This document shows, piece after piece, positions 1-9,688 of a stretch of DNA of 64,000 nucleotides. The stretch is taken from contig NZ_CP031393.1 of NCBI RefSeq assembly GCF_017161265.1, forward strand, positions 372,001 through 436,000, given 5' to 3'. Within the stretch, counting starts at the first letter, position 1. Each line of letters begins with the position of its first letter. The notes beneath the pieces are model-generated. The model did not search any database. It was not told where the DNA came from and saw nothing but the letters and a program-made list of their open reading frames with translations. The position numbers and the translations under genes were made by a program. Source of the stretch: Treponema medium. GTDB taxonomy: Bacteria; Spirochaetota; Spirochaetia; Treponematales; Treponemataceae.

Positions 1-766
1 TAGCATCGGCACCTTTTTGCGGCGGTGTTCCTTCCGCAATCAGATAATTTTCGCGATATACGGGACTGTCTTGGAATTGCTTAACTCTTTTTTCATTAAC
101 ACCCGAAATAACGCGATTATTTGATAAGAAAGTGATAATCATATCTGCCGACACATCAGCGCCGCCGGGCATCGGAGGCGACACGAAAAGATATGCCCTC
201 ATCTCATCATCACTGATTTCAACAGACATCAGCGCATCGTTGCCGGGCACATATTCATAATGTCCTATTCTAACATATTCATCCGCACATGCCTTGACAA
301 TCGGTTTTAAAATTTCATCCGGCGGAACAGCCACATTTCTATCGCGTATTCGTTCTACGACATCGGCAAGCGCAATTTTTCTGCCGTTACCGCTGGGCGG
401 TGTAACTTTCAGGAATACGCCATCGGGAGCACAGAAGACATACGCGGCTCCGTCTCTATTCATATTTTCTTCCGGTACTTCTTCCGCACTGAGACCTGCA
501 ACGGTTTCTGCGTGGACAGTAGGCTTATGTACTTTGTGTGCTTCGTAAGCGCGGATTTTCCATTCTTTAGGGTTTAAGACAAAAAAACCTGAAGCCCCTT
601 TTTGTAAAATTTCATAGTCGATAAGGGAGCGGCGTAAGCCAAGTTCAACAGCAGCATTGTCGATTGCTTCTTCGAGGGTTTGCCCGGTAACTTCAACAAA
701 AAAACGGGAGGAATCCTTTTCATATTGTTCTTTCATCTGCTCCCGAATTTGTTCAAAATGTATCAT
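1..766 (-). CDS. DUF342 (FapA-like) protein with N-terminal Jag_N-like domain, partial
   Basis: Open from ATG at 766 to the window edge, so the C-terminal part is missing. The start has a good ribosome site (AGGAGAG, 7 nt upstream) and lies 10 nt after the fliA stop, so it is very likely cotranscribed. The first ~60 residues (MIHFEQIREQ..., then a segment with ETGQTLEEAI-like spacing and LIDYEILQKGASGFF) resemble the Jag_N/RNA-binding N-terminal domain that commonly precedes DUF342 in spirochaetes and firmicutes. Family knowledge: DUF342/FapA proteins are linked to flagellar assembly or polar function, which fits the position next to the flagellar sigma factor. The exact role is not known. 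Confidence 0.7.
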   Translation of the reverse strand, partial: MIHFEQIREQMKEQYEKDSSRFFVEVTGQTLEEAIDNAAVELGLRRSLIDYEILQKGASGFFVLNPKEWKIRAYEAHKVHKPTVHAETVAGLSAEEVPEENMNRDGAAYVFCAPDGVFLKVTPPSGNGRKIALADVVERIRDRNVAVPPDEILKPIVKACADEYVRIGHYEYVPGNDALMSVEISDDEMRAYLFVSPPMPGGADVSADMIITFLSNNRVISGVNEKRVKQFQDSPVYRENYLIAEGTPPQKGADA

Positions 767-776
767 AGCAACTCTC

Positions 777-1565
777 CTAACGGATACCCTTACGAATATT
801 ACTCAATTTTGCTTTAAGTTTTAGATTTGCACTGGTGTGAATCTGAGATACTCGCGATTCGGTTACCTCTAATACTTTTCCAATTTCCCGTAATGTCATA
901 TCCTCATAGTAATACATAATTAATACTTTTTTTTCTCTATCGGGAAGTTCATTAATTGCGTCCACGATAATTCGCTTCATTTCCTCCCGCTCTACAATGA
1001 CATCAGGATTAAGCGAAGCAGGCGCTTCAATACTATCGACAACCGGCGTCTGCTCGGAATCGTCCGATCCAAACCGTAAATCCGTAAGGGAAATAATACT
1101 GGTGCCTGAAATCTTTAATAAAACCTGATGAAATTCTTCCACACTCATACTGAGCGCTTCGGCAATCTCCGAATCGGTTGCAGCGTGCCCCAACCGGGCT
1201 TCCAAATCCGCTATAACTTCTTCAATTTCACGGGATTGCTGACGTACCGAACGGGGAACCCAATCGATTGAACGTAATTCATCGAAGATAGCGCCGCGTA
1301 TACGGGTAACGGCATAAGTATTGAATTTTACATTTTTTTCGGGATCATATTTATCGATAGCATCCAGAAGACCGAATACACCGTACCCGACCAAATCATC
1401 AAACTCAACATTGTTCGGCATACCGACCGCAACCTTACCGGCAACATATTTTACAAGCGGTGCATATTTTATAATAAAAAACTCACGGAGCTGTGGGTCT
1501 TGCGTATGTTTATATTCAAGCCAAAGCTCGTCTTCCGGTCTCGTATCTAAACTGACATTTCCCAT
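777..1565 (-). CDS. fliA: RNA polymerase sigma factor FliA/WhiG (sigma-28)
   Basis: 262 aa, the usual length for FliA. Region 2 is clear near residues 40-105 (KYAPLVKYVAGKVAVGMP, then DLVGYGVFGLLDAIDKYD and FNTYAVTRIRGAIFDELRSIDWVPRSVR), region 3 follows, and region 4 ends with the helix-turn-helix MTLREIGKVLEVTESRVSQIH. It directs RNA polymerase to late flagellar and chemotaxis promoters. It sits between a membrane protein (20 nt upstream) and the DUF342 gene (10 nt downstream), all on the minus strand, as in the 3' part of the spirochaete flhB-flhA-flhF-flhG-fliA cluster. The rest of that cluster is not in the window. Confidence 0.97.
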   Translation of the reverse strand: MGNVSLDTRPEDELWLEYKHTQDPQLREFFIIKYAPLVKYVAGKVAVGMPNNVEFDDLVGYGVFGLLDAIDKYDPEKNVKFNTYAVTRIRGAIFDELRSIDWVPRSVRQQSREIEEVIADLEARLGHAATDSEIAEALSMSVEEFHQVLLKISGTSIISLTDLRFGSDDSEQTPVVDSIEAPASLNPDVIVEREEMKRIIVDAINELPDREKKVLIMYYYEDMTLREIGKVLEVTESRVSQIHTSANLKLKAKLSNIRKGIR

Positions 1566-1585
1566 ACTATATCAACACCCACCCT

Positions 1586-2251
1586 CTAATCCTCAGTTGC
1601 TAAAACAGTTCTAATGGCCTGAGCCATTACTTTACTATCGGTACCGCCAGTCTGAATACCGATCATAGAAAAACCGCTACTATCCGTTTGTATGCTGTCA
1701 TCAATATTCTCATTTTCATCAAAACCATCATCATCTATAAATGATCCCATATTGGGTAAATCTGATAAGCCGCTATTATCATCCTGAGAACTGTCGTCAA
1801 ATGAAAGGGGAGAAGAATCCACAGATTCGGTGTTTTTACGAGCATTATCGCTATCGGAGCTGTTCGAAAGAGAGCGACCGGAACCCGATTCCGTACTTTG
1901 GGACTCTGCCTGCGTTTCTGCAGCGTTCGGTGTTGCAGTAGTCTCCGCGTTATCGCCTGCCGTTACCGGCGCGGCAACACCCAAGTCGTCATCAAGGGTA
2001 ATATTAATATTTGCTCCGGAAGAACTACTCGCCGTTTCAGCGATATCCGATGACGCCGGAGATGTAAAAAGATCGGGGATAAATCGCTCCAAGAGAATCC
2101 GTGCGCATAACACAAAGATTCCGGCTCCTATACCGGCAATAAGCCCCCTTCCCAAAATATGTAAGAACCGTACCCCGCTTATCAGTCCGATAAGCATAGA
2201 TAAAACGCATGTTGCACCGGCAATGATTAAGGGAGCTTTTAGCTTCAACAC
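1586..2251 (-). CDS. Membrane-anchored Ser/Asp-rich protein upstream of fliA
   Basis: 221 aa starting at GTG, chosen because GGAGG lies 7 nt upstream. Residues ~5-52 form two hydrophobic segments (APLIIAGATCVLSMLIGLIS; ILGRGLIAGIGAGIFVLCAR); the remaining ~165 residues are polar, low complexity and rich in Ser, Asp, Asn and Glu, ending in a short conserved-looking tail (SKVMAQAIRTVLATED). No known enzyme motif is visible. The position directly before fliA and the membrane anchor suggest a flagellum- or chemotaxis-related cytoplasmic-tail protein; similar hypothetical proteins occupy this slot in other treponemes. Function is inferred from context only. Confidence 0.75.
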   Translation of the reverse strand: MLKLKAPLIIAGATCVLSMLIGLISGVRFLHILGRGLIAGIGAGIFVLCARILLERFIPDLFTSPASSDIAETASSSSGANINITLDDDLGVAAPVTAGDNAETTATPNAAETQAESQSTESGSGRSLSNSSDSDNARKNTESVDSSPLSFDDSSQDDNSGLSDLPNMGSFIDDDGFDENENIDDSIQTDSSGFSMIGIQTGGTDSKVMAQAIRTVLATED

Positions 2252-2322
2252 GGACAGACCTCCACTTCAATAGCTTATGCGAATTTCTATCTCTCGTCAA
2301 GGTATTGCCGGAAATTCTTCCG

Positions 2323-2535
2323 GGTAATCGCATCAGACTGTTTTTAGCGACCCCGCAGAATCATTGAGGCTGTTCAACCAGAACTGCCAAGGATGGCGGT
2401 GGTTCCATGCAGTAGCGATGTTTTTTGCTTGAGCAAAAAACTCGCGTTCAAAAATTGACAAGGAGGTCAATTTTTGAACTTGCCACGGATGTATAACAGT
2501 TGAAGATGGCGCGTGATGCGTTTGCCTGTCTGTTA
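2323..2535. repeat. Palindromic repeat family P, copy 1 (interrupted by a three-hairpin module)
   Basis: Outer arms CGCATCA (2329-2335) and TGATGCG (2514-2520) match the ends of the nested palindromes at 30812, 55361 and 63250, and the left arm continues with the family sequence CCCCGCAGAAT. Unlike those copies, its centre contains the three-hairpin module at 2383-2479. It occupies the 3' intergenic space between the chemotaxis receptor and the membrane-protein gene. Open frames across it are by-products of the repeat. Confidence 0.75.
2383..2479 (-). ncRNA. Three-hairpin structured element, copy 1
   Basis: Read on the minus strand: a perfect 14-bp stem (2466-2479 with 2446-2459) closing a six-base CTCCTT loop; 5-nt linker GCGAG; a second hairpin of T6GC/GCA6 type (2421-2440); a 20-nt linker ending GGAACC; a third hairpin (2383-2400) with loop TCCT. 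The second copy at 55218-55311 has the same order, the same linker lengths and similar linkers, but different stem sequences that remain paired. It lies downstream of the receptor gene in the same orientation. Whether it is transcribed, and on which strand, is unknown. Confidence 0.5.
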
Positions 2536-2541
2536 GAAAAA

Positions 2542-2573
2542 AATAAGGCGCCAACGAATAATGACGCCTTATT
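2542..2573 (-). terminator. Rho-independent terminator of the chemotaxis receptor gene
   Basis: Minus-strand hairpin with arms AATAAGGCG and CGCCTTATT followed by a run of T, 26 nt after the receptor stop codon. Confidence 0.85.
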
Positions 2574-2598
2574 TTTCGCAATCTTGCAAAGAAGCCGG

Positions 2599-4701
2599 TT
2601 AAACCTTAAACTTATTAACCTCGGCTACTAAGCCTTCAATATTCTGTTTATTCTTTTGTGTAATTTCATTTACTTCTTGCACAGCATTATTGATTTGCAC
2701 TGCTCCCGTAGCCATTTCATTCATACTGTCGGTAATAACACGAGTAAGATCGTTCAGCTTCTGCATCTCTTCCGCAACCCCTTCGCCACCTTTGAGCATT
2801 TCGGCAGAACCCTCGCTTACTTCAACCGTTACCATATTGATATTTTTAATTGCGGCAAGCACTTCTCTACTACCATTTTCTTGTTCACGCATTGCCTCAG
2901 TTAAACGGTCACTCATCGACTTTACCTGTTCCGATAAGTTAAAGATGGTGCTGAATTTTTCTTCGGCTGTTCTGGAAGAATCCGAAAGCGTTTCGATTTC
3001 TCCGCTTAATATTTTCAGCGTTGCAGTGATTGCTTTACCTTGCGTTGCGGAATCTTCCGCCAGCTTTCGGATTTCGTCGGCGACAACCGCGAAACCCTTA
3101 CCGGCTTCCCCTGCGTGTGCGGCTTCTATTGCGGCGTTCATTGCAAGTAAGTTTGTCTGCGAAGCAATATGCTGAATAACGCTCGAAGCTTCCAGCAAAC
3201 CACCTGATTCCTCTGCAATTTTCTGCGTTACGGTATTGGCAGTCACAACGGTCTCTTTGCCGTCTCCGGTTGCGGAGGCTAATTTCTTAATAGCGCTGTC
3301 GGTATTTTCAAGCGTTTTGGTAATGGAAGCAATATTTGCAACCATCTGTTCTATAGAAGAAGACGATTGTGCAACGCTTGATGCCTGTGCTTCGATACTG
3401 GTATTAAGCTGTTTAATCGTCCGGACAATCTCTTCGATAGTGGATGCTGTTTCGGTTACGCTTGCCGCTTGCGTCATTGCCTGCTGCTTTACACTTTCAA
3501 TATTTGTGCTGATTTGATGGATAGCGCTTGCGGTTTCGACCATGTTGGAAGCAAGTTCATTTCCAATTTCTTCCATTGATCCGCTATTTGCACCGACAGC
3601 ACGTACCGACAGGGCAAGTTTTTCTATTGTTTCGTTGAAATATGCGGACAAATTTGTTATTTCATCATTTCCGAAAACCGGTAAACGGACAGTTAAATCT
3701 CCTTCGCCGTGAGCGATATCTCGTAATGCAGCGACAACCGCCTGAACAGGCTGCATCATTTTATAGGCGATAATATACACAATGCCAAGCGATAATACTA
3801 AAATAATAATGCCGATAACCATAATGCCTTTGCGAAGTGCGTTCACGGTTCTCATAAATTCATCCACCGGAGCTTTTATAATAACCGTCCAGCCGGTTAC
3901 CGGCACGGTAGCGTAAGAGGCTATATACCTGATATCATCATATTCATAATAGCCGACTTCACTTTTTTGAGTATCAAGTGCATGCTGGGTAAAAGCCGCT
4001 AAAGAGGTAAGCGATGAGTTTTTTTTGACCATTTCTAGCGGATTTTGTTTACTTGTTACCATCTCATAATTTTTATGCGCTATGACAGTCCCTGTTAATC
4101 CGAGTATATAACATTCACCGGTTTTTCCGACGATAATATCGCTTATCTCTTGAGAAAGCAATTTTGCCGGTGCCGCCGCACTAAGAACACCGATGATGGT
4201 ATCCATGTCGTCATACAGCGGAACAGCAAAGAGTATTTGCATATTATTCGTTATTTGCGAAAGAAATGGTTCCGTAATATAGTTTTTTCCCCTAGCAGCG
4301 GACTGAAACCATTCCCTGTCACTTACAAGCGTGAGGGATCTATGCGCGTCATACCGATTACCTTCGAGATCACACACACCGAAGTAATCTATATTTGCAT
4401 TTCGTTTCGCTTCTATTGCTAGCATTTGCGCCTTTTCCTGCAATGAAAGACTATTGTCGCGTAAAAACGGCATACGGGCAAGTCCTTCTACAAATTGTAC
4501 AAAGGAAGAGGCTCTTCCGTCGACAACTTCTGCAATATCTGTCGCCTTATCGGTAAGATGGGCTTCAATTTTTTCCATAACGGCTTTACGGGCTGTCCTT
4601 ATTGTCAAAGTTCCCAGCGTAATGCCCGCCGCTAAAATCAATAACCCAAAAAATAAAACAAGCTTATATCTAAGCGGGAAAATTCGTTTTCCTGTGGTCA
4701 T
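2599..4701 (-). CDS. Methyl-accepting chemotaxis protein (Cache-HAMP-MA)
   Basis: 700 aa transmembrane chemoreceptor. One membrane helix at ~11-32, a periplasmic Cache-type ligand domain to ~285 ([35 protein letters not shown] are typical), a second helix ~287-312, a HAMP domain to ~365, then a long coiled-coil signalling domain with the conserved hairpin tip ([35 protein letters not shown]). It binds an extracellular ligand and controls CheA. Ribosome site GGGAG precedes the ATG. Monocistronic: own promoter (4779-4806) and terminator (2542-2573). The promoter carries a 14-G/C homopolymer at the predicted +1 site, so expression may be phase variable. The ligand is unknown. Confidence 0.95.
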   Translation of the reverse strand: MTTGKRIFPLRYKLVLFFGLLILAAGITLGTLTIRTARKAVMEKIEAHLTDKATDIAEVVDGRASSFVQFVEGLARMPFLRDNSLSLQEKAQMLAIEAKRNANIDYFGVCDLEGNRYDAHRSLTLVSDREWFQSAARGKNYITEPFLSQITNNMQILFAVPLYDDMDTIIGVLSAAAPAKLLSQEISDIIVGKTGECYILGLTGTVIAHKNYEMVTSKQNPLEMVKKNSSLTSLAAFTQHALDTQKSEVGYYEYDDIRYIASYATVPVTGWTVIIKAPVDEFMRTVNALRKGIMVIGIIILVLSLGIVYIIAYKMMQPVQAVVAALRDIAHGEGDLTVRLPVFGNDEITNLSAYFNETIEKLALSVRAVGANSGSMEEIGNELASNMVETASAIHQISTNIESVKQQAMTQAASVTETASTIEEIVRTIKQLNTSIEAQASSVAQSSSSIEQMVANIASITKTLENTDSAIKKLASATGDGKETVVTANTVTQKIAEESGGLLEASSVIQHIASQTNLLAMNAAIEAAHAGEAGKGFAVVADEIRKLAEDSATQGKAITATLKILSGEIETLSDSSRTAEEKFSTIFNLSEQVKSMSDRLTEAMREQENGSREVLAAIKNINMVTVEVSEGSAEMLKGGEGVAEEMQKLNDLTRVITDSMNEMATGAVQINNAVQEVNEITQKNKQNIEGLVAEVNKFKV

Positions 4702-4763
4702 AAGGTATCTCCCGTCTTGATGTGTTTCCTGTATGTGTACAGACTTATTGGAAGGTGTGTGTC

Positions 4764-4777
4764 GGGGGGGGGGGGGG
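4764..4777. repeat. Homopolymer tract G14 (C14 on coding strand) at the receptor transcription start
   Basis: Fourteen consecutive G on the plus strand, one base after the -10 box of the receptor promoter, so the predicted transcription start falls inside the tract. Homopolymer runs of this length are prone to slippage during replication. Confidence 0.95.
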
Positions 4778-4778
4778 T

Positions 4779-4806
4779 ATTATACTTTTTTCATTCATTT
4801 TGTCAA
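4779..4806 (-). promoter_or_regulatory. Sigma-70 promoter of the chemotaxis receptor gene
   Basis: Minus strand: perfect -35 TTGACA (4801-4806), 16-bp spacer, perfect -10 TATAAT (4779-4784). Both hexamers are consensus. The C14 tract follows after one base. The rest of the 4702-5196 gap shows no gene. Confidence 0.85.
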
Positions 4807-5196
4807 GCATCTCCTTTAGACAAATTTAAGATTGCATCAAACTACTGCATTACATGACATTTCCAAAGGATTAATAAGGCTTTAGAAAATTCTTACATTC
4901 AATGCTGTGAATACTACTCTTGTAACAGTGAATAGTTGGTAAAAAAATCCGCTGTTATTATGGAATCCTTCACTTGTAGGATGCGTAGCCGGCAACCGCC
5001 TGCTTATAGAGAAATGCTAATATTTTTATGTATATCAACTTTCTCTAATAACTTTATGTTAAGATATTATCACTTTACCACCGACTTATTCAAGGTATGA
5101 AAAGCATCAGATACCTTCTGAAAATATGCATACTGTCTAAACCTCGTGTACAAAGACGTACAATGTTCACGTTGCCCGCCATGAATGGCAGACGTG

Positions 5197-6744
5197 TTAA
5201 CGGAACATTTTTTTAACGGAGCCGAAAACGCCACGAGTAATTTCCCGTCCGACTGAGCGGGTGATGCTGTCAACTAAAATTCTTCCCAACCGGTCTGTGG
5301 TGCTTTGATTTTTCCGTTTTGCGGCTTCTTCCAGTCTTAACTTTGCCGCTTCCGCCCTTGCTTTGGCGTTTTCGGCTCGTATAAGCGCCGCTTCTTCTTT
5401 TACCTTTGCTGCGGTTTCTTTTGCGAGCTGTTTTTCTTCGGCTTGTCGTGCTACAGCTTCAGCCTGTTCGGTAAATTGCTTGGTAAGAATCTCGTAGGCG
5501 GATTCACGGTCTACAGGATCCTTGTATTTGTATAACAAGGGAGATTCTTCTACCAACGCTGTAATTTTAGCGCTGTCAATTACACCTATTTTACTGTGAG
5601 GAGGAGCAATCAGTGTCCGCTGGGTTATGGAAGGGCTGCCGTCCTGCTGCAAAACGGAAACAAGGGCTTCTCCGGTTTTAAGCTGTGTGATGACTTGAGC
5701 GGTGTCGAACGCAGGATTGACGCGGAAGGTCTCGGCTGCAAGGCGTATGGCTTTTGCGTCCTTAGGGGTAAACGCCCTCAACGCATGCTGAATTTTATTT
5801 CCCAACTGACCAAGGATCGCTTCGGGAATATCGGCGGGATTTTGGGTGACGAAAAAGACTGCAACGCCTTTCGACCGGATTAAACGCATAATTTGTTCAA
5901 TCTTTTGAAGCAATATTTTTGATCCGTTATCAAACAATAAATGAGCCTCATCAAAGAAAAAGACAATTTTCGGTTTTTCAGCATCGCCGATTTCCGGGAG
6001 ATTCTCGTAAAGCTCGGATAAGAACCATAACAAAAAGGTTGAATACAGCATGGGCTTTTGGTACAGTTTGACGGCATTTAATATATTGATATATCCGCGT
6101 CCCTCGAATGTTTGCTTAAAAAAATCAGTGAGGTCTAAAGCCGGTTCGCCGAAAAAATTATCCGCTCCTTCATTTTCGAGCGTTAAAAGATTCCGCTGAA
6201 TTGCTCCTATCGAGGTGTCGGAGATATTACCATATTTTAATTTTAAATCCTGCTTATTTTCACTGATATAATGGAGCATTGCTTTAAGATCCTTTAAATC
6301 CAAAAGCAATAGCCCGTCCTCATCGGCGACCCTGAACGCGATATTCAGTACGCCGGTTTGTACTTCGTTAAGGTCTAACAGGCGAGAGAGCAACAACGGC
6401 CCCATTTCAGAAATCGTAGTGCGTATGGGGTGTCCCGTTTCTTGTAAGATACTCCACATCCGCACGGGATAACTTTTAAATTCAAAGTTTGAAATATGCA
6501 AGAGACTGAGCCGTTCTTGCAGTTTGACACTCGATTCACCTTTTTCGGCAAAACCGCACAGGTCGCCTTTCACATCCGGTAAAAACACCGGCACGCCTAA
6601 ATCGCTGAATGCTTCCGCAATTACTTTGAGCGTAACGGTCTTTCCCGTACCGGTAGCTCCCGTAATAAGTCCGTGCCTATTCGCCCTCATCGGCAAAAGC
6701 TCTACGGCGGTTTCACCGCGACCTAAAAAAATTGCTTCGCTCAT
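5197..6744 (-). CDS. HerA-like P-loop ATPase (DUF853 / YjgR family)
   Basis: 515 aa. Walker A GATGTGKTVTLK near residue 30, Walker B-like IVFFFDEAHLLFDNG near 265, an RSKGVAVFFVTQNPADIP sensor region near 295, and a Lys/Ala/Glu-rich predicted coiled coil at ~430-485 before a Gly/Arg-containing tail. This is the pattern of the DUF853 family, which is related to the HerA/FtsK hexameric translocases. The E. coli member YjgR has no firmly assigned function. Neighbours are a chemoreceptor and mutL, which do not clarify the role. Confidence 0.88.
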   Translation of the reverse strand: MSEAIFLGRGETAVELLPMRANRHGLITGATGTGKTVTLKVIAEAFSDLGVPVFLPDVKGDLCGFAEKGESSVKLQERLSLLHISNFEFKSYPVRMWSILQETGHPIRTTISEMGPLLLSRLLDLNEVQTGVLNIAFRVADEDGLLLLDLKDLKAMLHYISENKQDLKLKYGNISDTSIGAIQRNLLTLENEGADNFFGEPALDLTDFFKQTFEGRGYINILNAVKLYQKPMLYSTFLLWFLSELYENLPEIGDAEKPKIVFFFDEAHLLFDNGSKILLQKIEQIMRLIRSKGVAVFFVTQNPADIPEAILGQLGNKIQHALRAFTPKDAKAIRLAAETFRVNPAFDTAQVITQLKTGEALVSVLQQDGSPSITQRTLIAPPHSKIGVIDSAKITALVEESPLLYKYKDPVDRESAYEILTKQFTEQAEAVARQAEEKQLAKETAAKVKEEAALIRAENAKARAEAAKLRLEEAAKRKNQSTTDRLGRILVDSITRSVGREITRGVFGSVKKMFR

Positions 6745-6820
6745 AATGCTTCCTTATAATGGTAATAAAGAAGGCAACCACTAAAAATATTTTTGATGCA
6801 GTTGCCATGGAATTTCGTCT

Positions 6821-9088
6821 CTATGTCCGCTTAACCCGTTTAAAGAGTTCCTCGCGGGTAAACACAATCCAGATTGGGCGGCCGTGCGGACAAATTGGTT
6901 CGGGAAGTTCAAAGGCTTGCGCCGCAATGCGCTGCTGTGTTACGGGATCGAGGATGGCATGATCCTTACAGGCAGCGCGGCAAGCTGCTGAGGCTAAAAC
7001 CTGATAGAGGATATCACCGGCATTTTTACGGACGCCGCTGATGTCGCGGATAAGATCGCGTTCCGTGCCTGTCCATCGTGCCGGTACGGCGGTTACCTGC
7101 CATACGCCTGCACCTTCATCGGAGAGGGCAAACCCCGCCTTACACAGCAGTTCCTGATGTTTTTTGATAAACGCATCGTCTTCTTCCGATGAAGTAATAA
7201 TCCGGTAGGGGATTAATAGCTCCTGTACGCCGCCGGTATTGCGCCGCAGCTGCTCAAAGATAATCCGCTCGTGGGCGGCATGTTGGTCGATTAAATACAG
7301 CGCATCGTTTTTTTCTACTGCGATAAAGGTACCGGCGACCTGTCCGAGCAGCTTAAAATCTGCCGGAGGAAGATCCGGCGGCGGCTGTAAATATACTGCC
7401 ATACCCGTAGCCGCAGGCGGCGGAATAATATGCCCGCTTGCCGAATAGCTAACCGCCGCTGTCGCCGCTATTTGGCGGAATGCACTGCCGTATCCGCCCT
7501 GTGCATCACCATATTCTGCTTGATTACCGGATAACTCGCGGACGTATCCATACTCAGCAGCCGGTGTACCGGCATCGTTTCCGTACGCCTTTCCATATTG
7601 GTCATAGTCATCGGCTGTTGTGCCAGCAACTGGGTTACCATTTTTACCGTATCCATACTTACCGGCTGTCATACCGGAATGCAGCGGCTGCGGATATGCT
7701 CCTGCCGGAGAACCGTGCTTTTGTGCGAGAGACTCCGCATACAGCCTATTTTGTTCGCTCCATGCCGAATACGGTACAACATCCGGCTGCAGACTGCCTT
7801 GGGAAAAATTGTCTTGACTATTATCACTTCCAATCTGCCCGCTTGCACCACCTCCGAGGCCGTTGTTTACAAAACCGTTGCTTTTGTCCATAGCCTGCCC
7901 TGCTCCGCCATACTGAAAATCCAGCGGGCGGGTAAGGCTTTGATCATACTTCTCTTTTAAGAGACTTGCAACGGTATGCTGTCGATAGAAGGCGCCGACG
8001 GCGCTGCTAACGGCATGGTGGATGGCGCCGTAATCTTGAAAGCGTGCTTCTTTTTTTGCGGGGTGAATGTTAAAGTCAACACGGGAAGGTTCTACCGTTA
8101 AGAATAAAAACGCAACGGGATGTCCACCGTTGGGAAAATAGCCTTCGCTGCCGTACTCGATTGCCTGCGTAAGCCCGAACTCGGTAATCCTTCTGCCGTT
8201 GACAAACACCATGATGGCGCGTTTATCACTGCGAACGACATCCGGACTGCCGAGCACAATACGGAACGAAAAATGCTCACCGCCTCCCTCAATTTCAAAA
8301 AAGAGCGCTTCGGGTTCTTTAAACGAAAAAGCAGCGAGGCAGCGTTCCCGCAACGACTTCGCAGGAGCAAGGAGAAAACGGAGCATTCCGTCCGTGACAA
8401 AGCGCATTTCGGTTGTATAGTGAGGGAGGGCTTTGTCAAGAAAGATTGTTCTACATAGCGCAGTCTCGGCAGCCGCCCGCTTTAAAAACTGCTTGCGAGC
8501 GGGAAAATTTTCAAAGAGGTTTTCTACCTGCACCACCGTACCGGCATTTAGACGCGCCGGCAGTATCTTCCCCAGCTGCAATTTCCATGCGGCGGGACCG
8601 TTTCGCGTCGAGGTAATTTCAAGATCGCTGACCGCTTTAATAGAAGAAAGCGCTTCACCGCGGAATCCGAGACTGTGTAAGGAGAGCAAATCTTCCGCCG
8701 TGGAAATTTTGCTCGTGGTGTGAGTGTCCGTACAGATTGCGAGGTCTTCACGGCTCATTCCGCAGCCGTTATCCGTAACCCGAATGCGGTCGATACCACC
8801 GCCCGAGATTTCCACCTGCACCTTTGAAGCGCCTGCATCGATTGCATTGTCTAAAAGCTCGCGGATAACGGCTGCGGGGCGATCGATAACCTCTCCCGCT
8901 GCAATTTTCCGCGCCGTTTCTGCATCAAGCGCTTTTACCGGCTTGTACACAGCAGCGGAATCAGCTGATTGAACCGCAGCCTTCTTCGACGTATTAGAGG
9001 GGGATAAACCAACAGCATCGGCAGCAACAGCCGTATCGGGATGAGAAGAAGCTTTAGATATTTCAGGTGATTGAGGCGCGGTATCCAT
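6821..9088 (-). CDS. mutL: DNA mismatch repair protein MutL
   Basis: 755 aa. After a ~50-residue Ala/Ser-rich N-terminal extension, the GHKL ATPase motifs appear in order: RKIAAGEVIDRPAAVIREL, DAGASKVQV, TDNGCGM and TLGFRGEAL-type SLHSLGFRGEALSSI. A low-complexity Gly/Tyr/Gln linker of ~180 residues follows (~385-560). The C-terminal dimerisation domain has the metal-binding endonuclease motif DQHAAHERIIFE, plus ACKDH and CPHGRP, so this is a nicking MutL as in organisms without MutH. The N-terminal extension is unusual; an internal start at the RKIAAGE region is not supported by a clear Met. Stop and xseB are adjacent (2 nt), so an operon is likely. Confidence 0.96.
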   Translation of the reverse strand: MDTAPQSPEISKASSHPDTAVAADAVGLSPSNTSKKAAVQSADSAAVYKPVKALDAETARKIAAGEVIDRPAAVIRELLDNAIDAGASKVQVEISGGGIDRIRVTDNGCGMSREDLAICTDTHTTSKISTAEDLLSLHSLGFRGEALSSIKAVSDLEITSTRNGPAAWKLQLGKILPARLNAGTVVQVENLFENFPARKQFLKRAAAETALCRTIFLDKALPHYTTEMRFVTDGMLRFLLAPAKSLRERCLAAFSFKEPEALFFEIEGGGEHFSFRIVLGSPDVVRSDKRAIMVFVNGRRITEFGLTQAIEYGSEGYFPNGGHPVAFLFLTVEPSRVDFNIHPAKKEARFQDYGAIHHAVSSAVGAFYRQHTVASLLKEKYDQSLTRPLDFQYGGAGQAMDKSNGFVNNGLGGGASGQIGSDNSQDNFSQGSLQPDVVPYSAWSEQNRLYAESLAQKHGSPAGAYPQPLHSGMTAGKYGYGKNGNPVAGTTADDYDQYGKAYGNDAGTPAAEYGYVRELSGNQAEYGDAQGGYGSAFRQIAATAAVSYSASGHIIPPPAATGMAVYLQPPPDLPPADFKLLGQVAGTFIAVEKNDALYLIDQHAAHERIIFEQLRRNTGGVQELLIPYRIITSSEEDDAFIKKHQELLCKAGFALSDEGAGVWQVTAVPARWTGTERDLIRDISGVRKNAGDILYQVLASAACRAACKDHAILDPVTQQRIAAQAFELPEPICPHGRPIWIVFTREELFKRVKRT

Positions 9089-9090
9089 TG

Positions 9091-9324
9091 CTATACGTCA
9101 TCAACTGAAAAGAGCTCAAGTTCAGGCTTATCCTGTGGCGGTACCGGCTGATTCATCAATATCTGCACCTTGCTTTCTATTTTATCAATATCTTTTTCCA
9201 AAGTTTTAGCGAGTTTTATTCCTTCTTCAAAAGCGGCAAGAGCCTCTTCCAACGGAAGATCGGCACTCTTGATTTTTTCGCTGATTTCTTCAAGCCGTGC
9301 TAACCGTTCTTCAAACTTTTTCAA
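9091..9324 (-). CDS. xseB: Exodeoxyribonuclease VII small subunit
   Basis: 77 aa, typical length. The family core is clear: FEERLARLEEISEKIKSADL, PLEEALAAFEEGIKLAKTLE. It forms a complex with XseA, which degrades single-stranded DNA to short oligonucleotides. Ribosome site GAGAAGAAG precedes ATG. It is 2 nt upstream of mutL. The xseA gene is not next to it; the upstream side is the intergenic edge of the integron array, so the two subunits may have been separated here or xseA may lie elsewhere. Confidence 0.92.
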   Translation of the reverse strand: MKKFEERLARLEEISEKIKSADLPLEEALAAFEEGIKLAKTLEKDIDKIESKVQILMNQPVPPQDKPELELFSVDDV

Positions 9325-9349
9325 CTTCTTCTCCTTCCATGCTCAAGGC

Positions 9350-9386
9350 AATCGTCCAGACTGTTTTTAACAGCCCCGCAGAATAA
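9350..9386. repeat. Remnant of palindromic repeat family P
   Basis: CAGACTGTTTTTAACAGC followed by CCCCGCAGAATAAT matches the left arm of the repeat at 2329-2366; the right arm is missing. The surrounding gap 9325-9890 is AT-rich with no supported gene. Confidence 0.6.
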
Positions 9387-9639
9387 TAAACCGTAATGAT
9401 GATAACATAAAAAACAAGAAAAAATCAAATAGCATTAATACAATTTTTTTAGTTTGTTTGCGATTTTATTTATGAATAGGATTGAATAGCCTGACGGTAT
9501 CCGCACCGAGCTTGTTGATTGTTTTAACAATAATGATGCAATTCAATCTTGTTGATATTTTTTTGATATAACGAAGCCCGTATACTTATATCTGATTTCA
9601 TCACAATGTTTAAACTCTGCATCAACAACCCCGACGCAG

Positions 9640-9688
9640 AGCATTGCCGAGGACAGCGAGTATTAAACCCTCCGCACGAATAAGCTCA
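9640..9688 (-). repeat. Hairpin repeat family C, degenerate copy
   Basis: On the minus strand this reads TTATTCGTGCGGAGGG, then CTCTGCGTCGGGGTTGTTG, matching the repeats at 52371, 60344 and 63597. The first half of the usual CCCCGAC/GTCGGGG stem is decayed here. Confidence 0.5.

Noticed and set aside
2333-2581. 82-codon minus-strand frame after the receptor gene
   Set aside because: It is made of repeat family P, the three-hairpin element and the terminator; no independent coding signal.
5070-5273. 67-codon frame after the HerA-like gene
   Set aside because: Overlaps the 3' end of the ATPase gene and AT-rich spacer; no ribosome site or recognisable sequence.
7480-7960. Long plus-strand frames opposite mutL
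   Set aside because: They overlay the Gly/Tyr-rich linker of mutL in antisense, have no ribosome site and resemble no protein.
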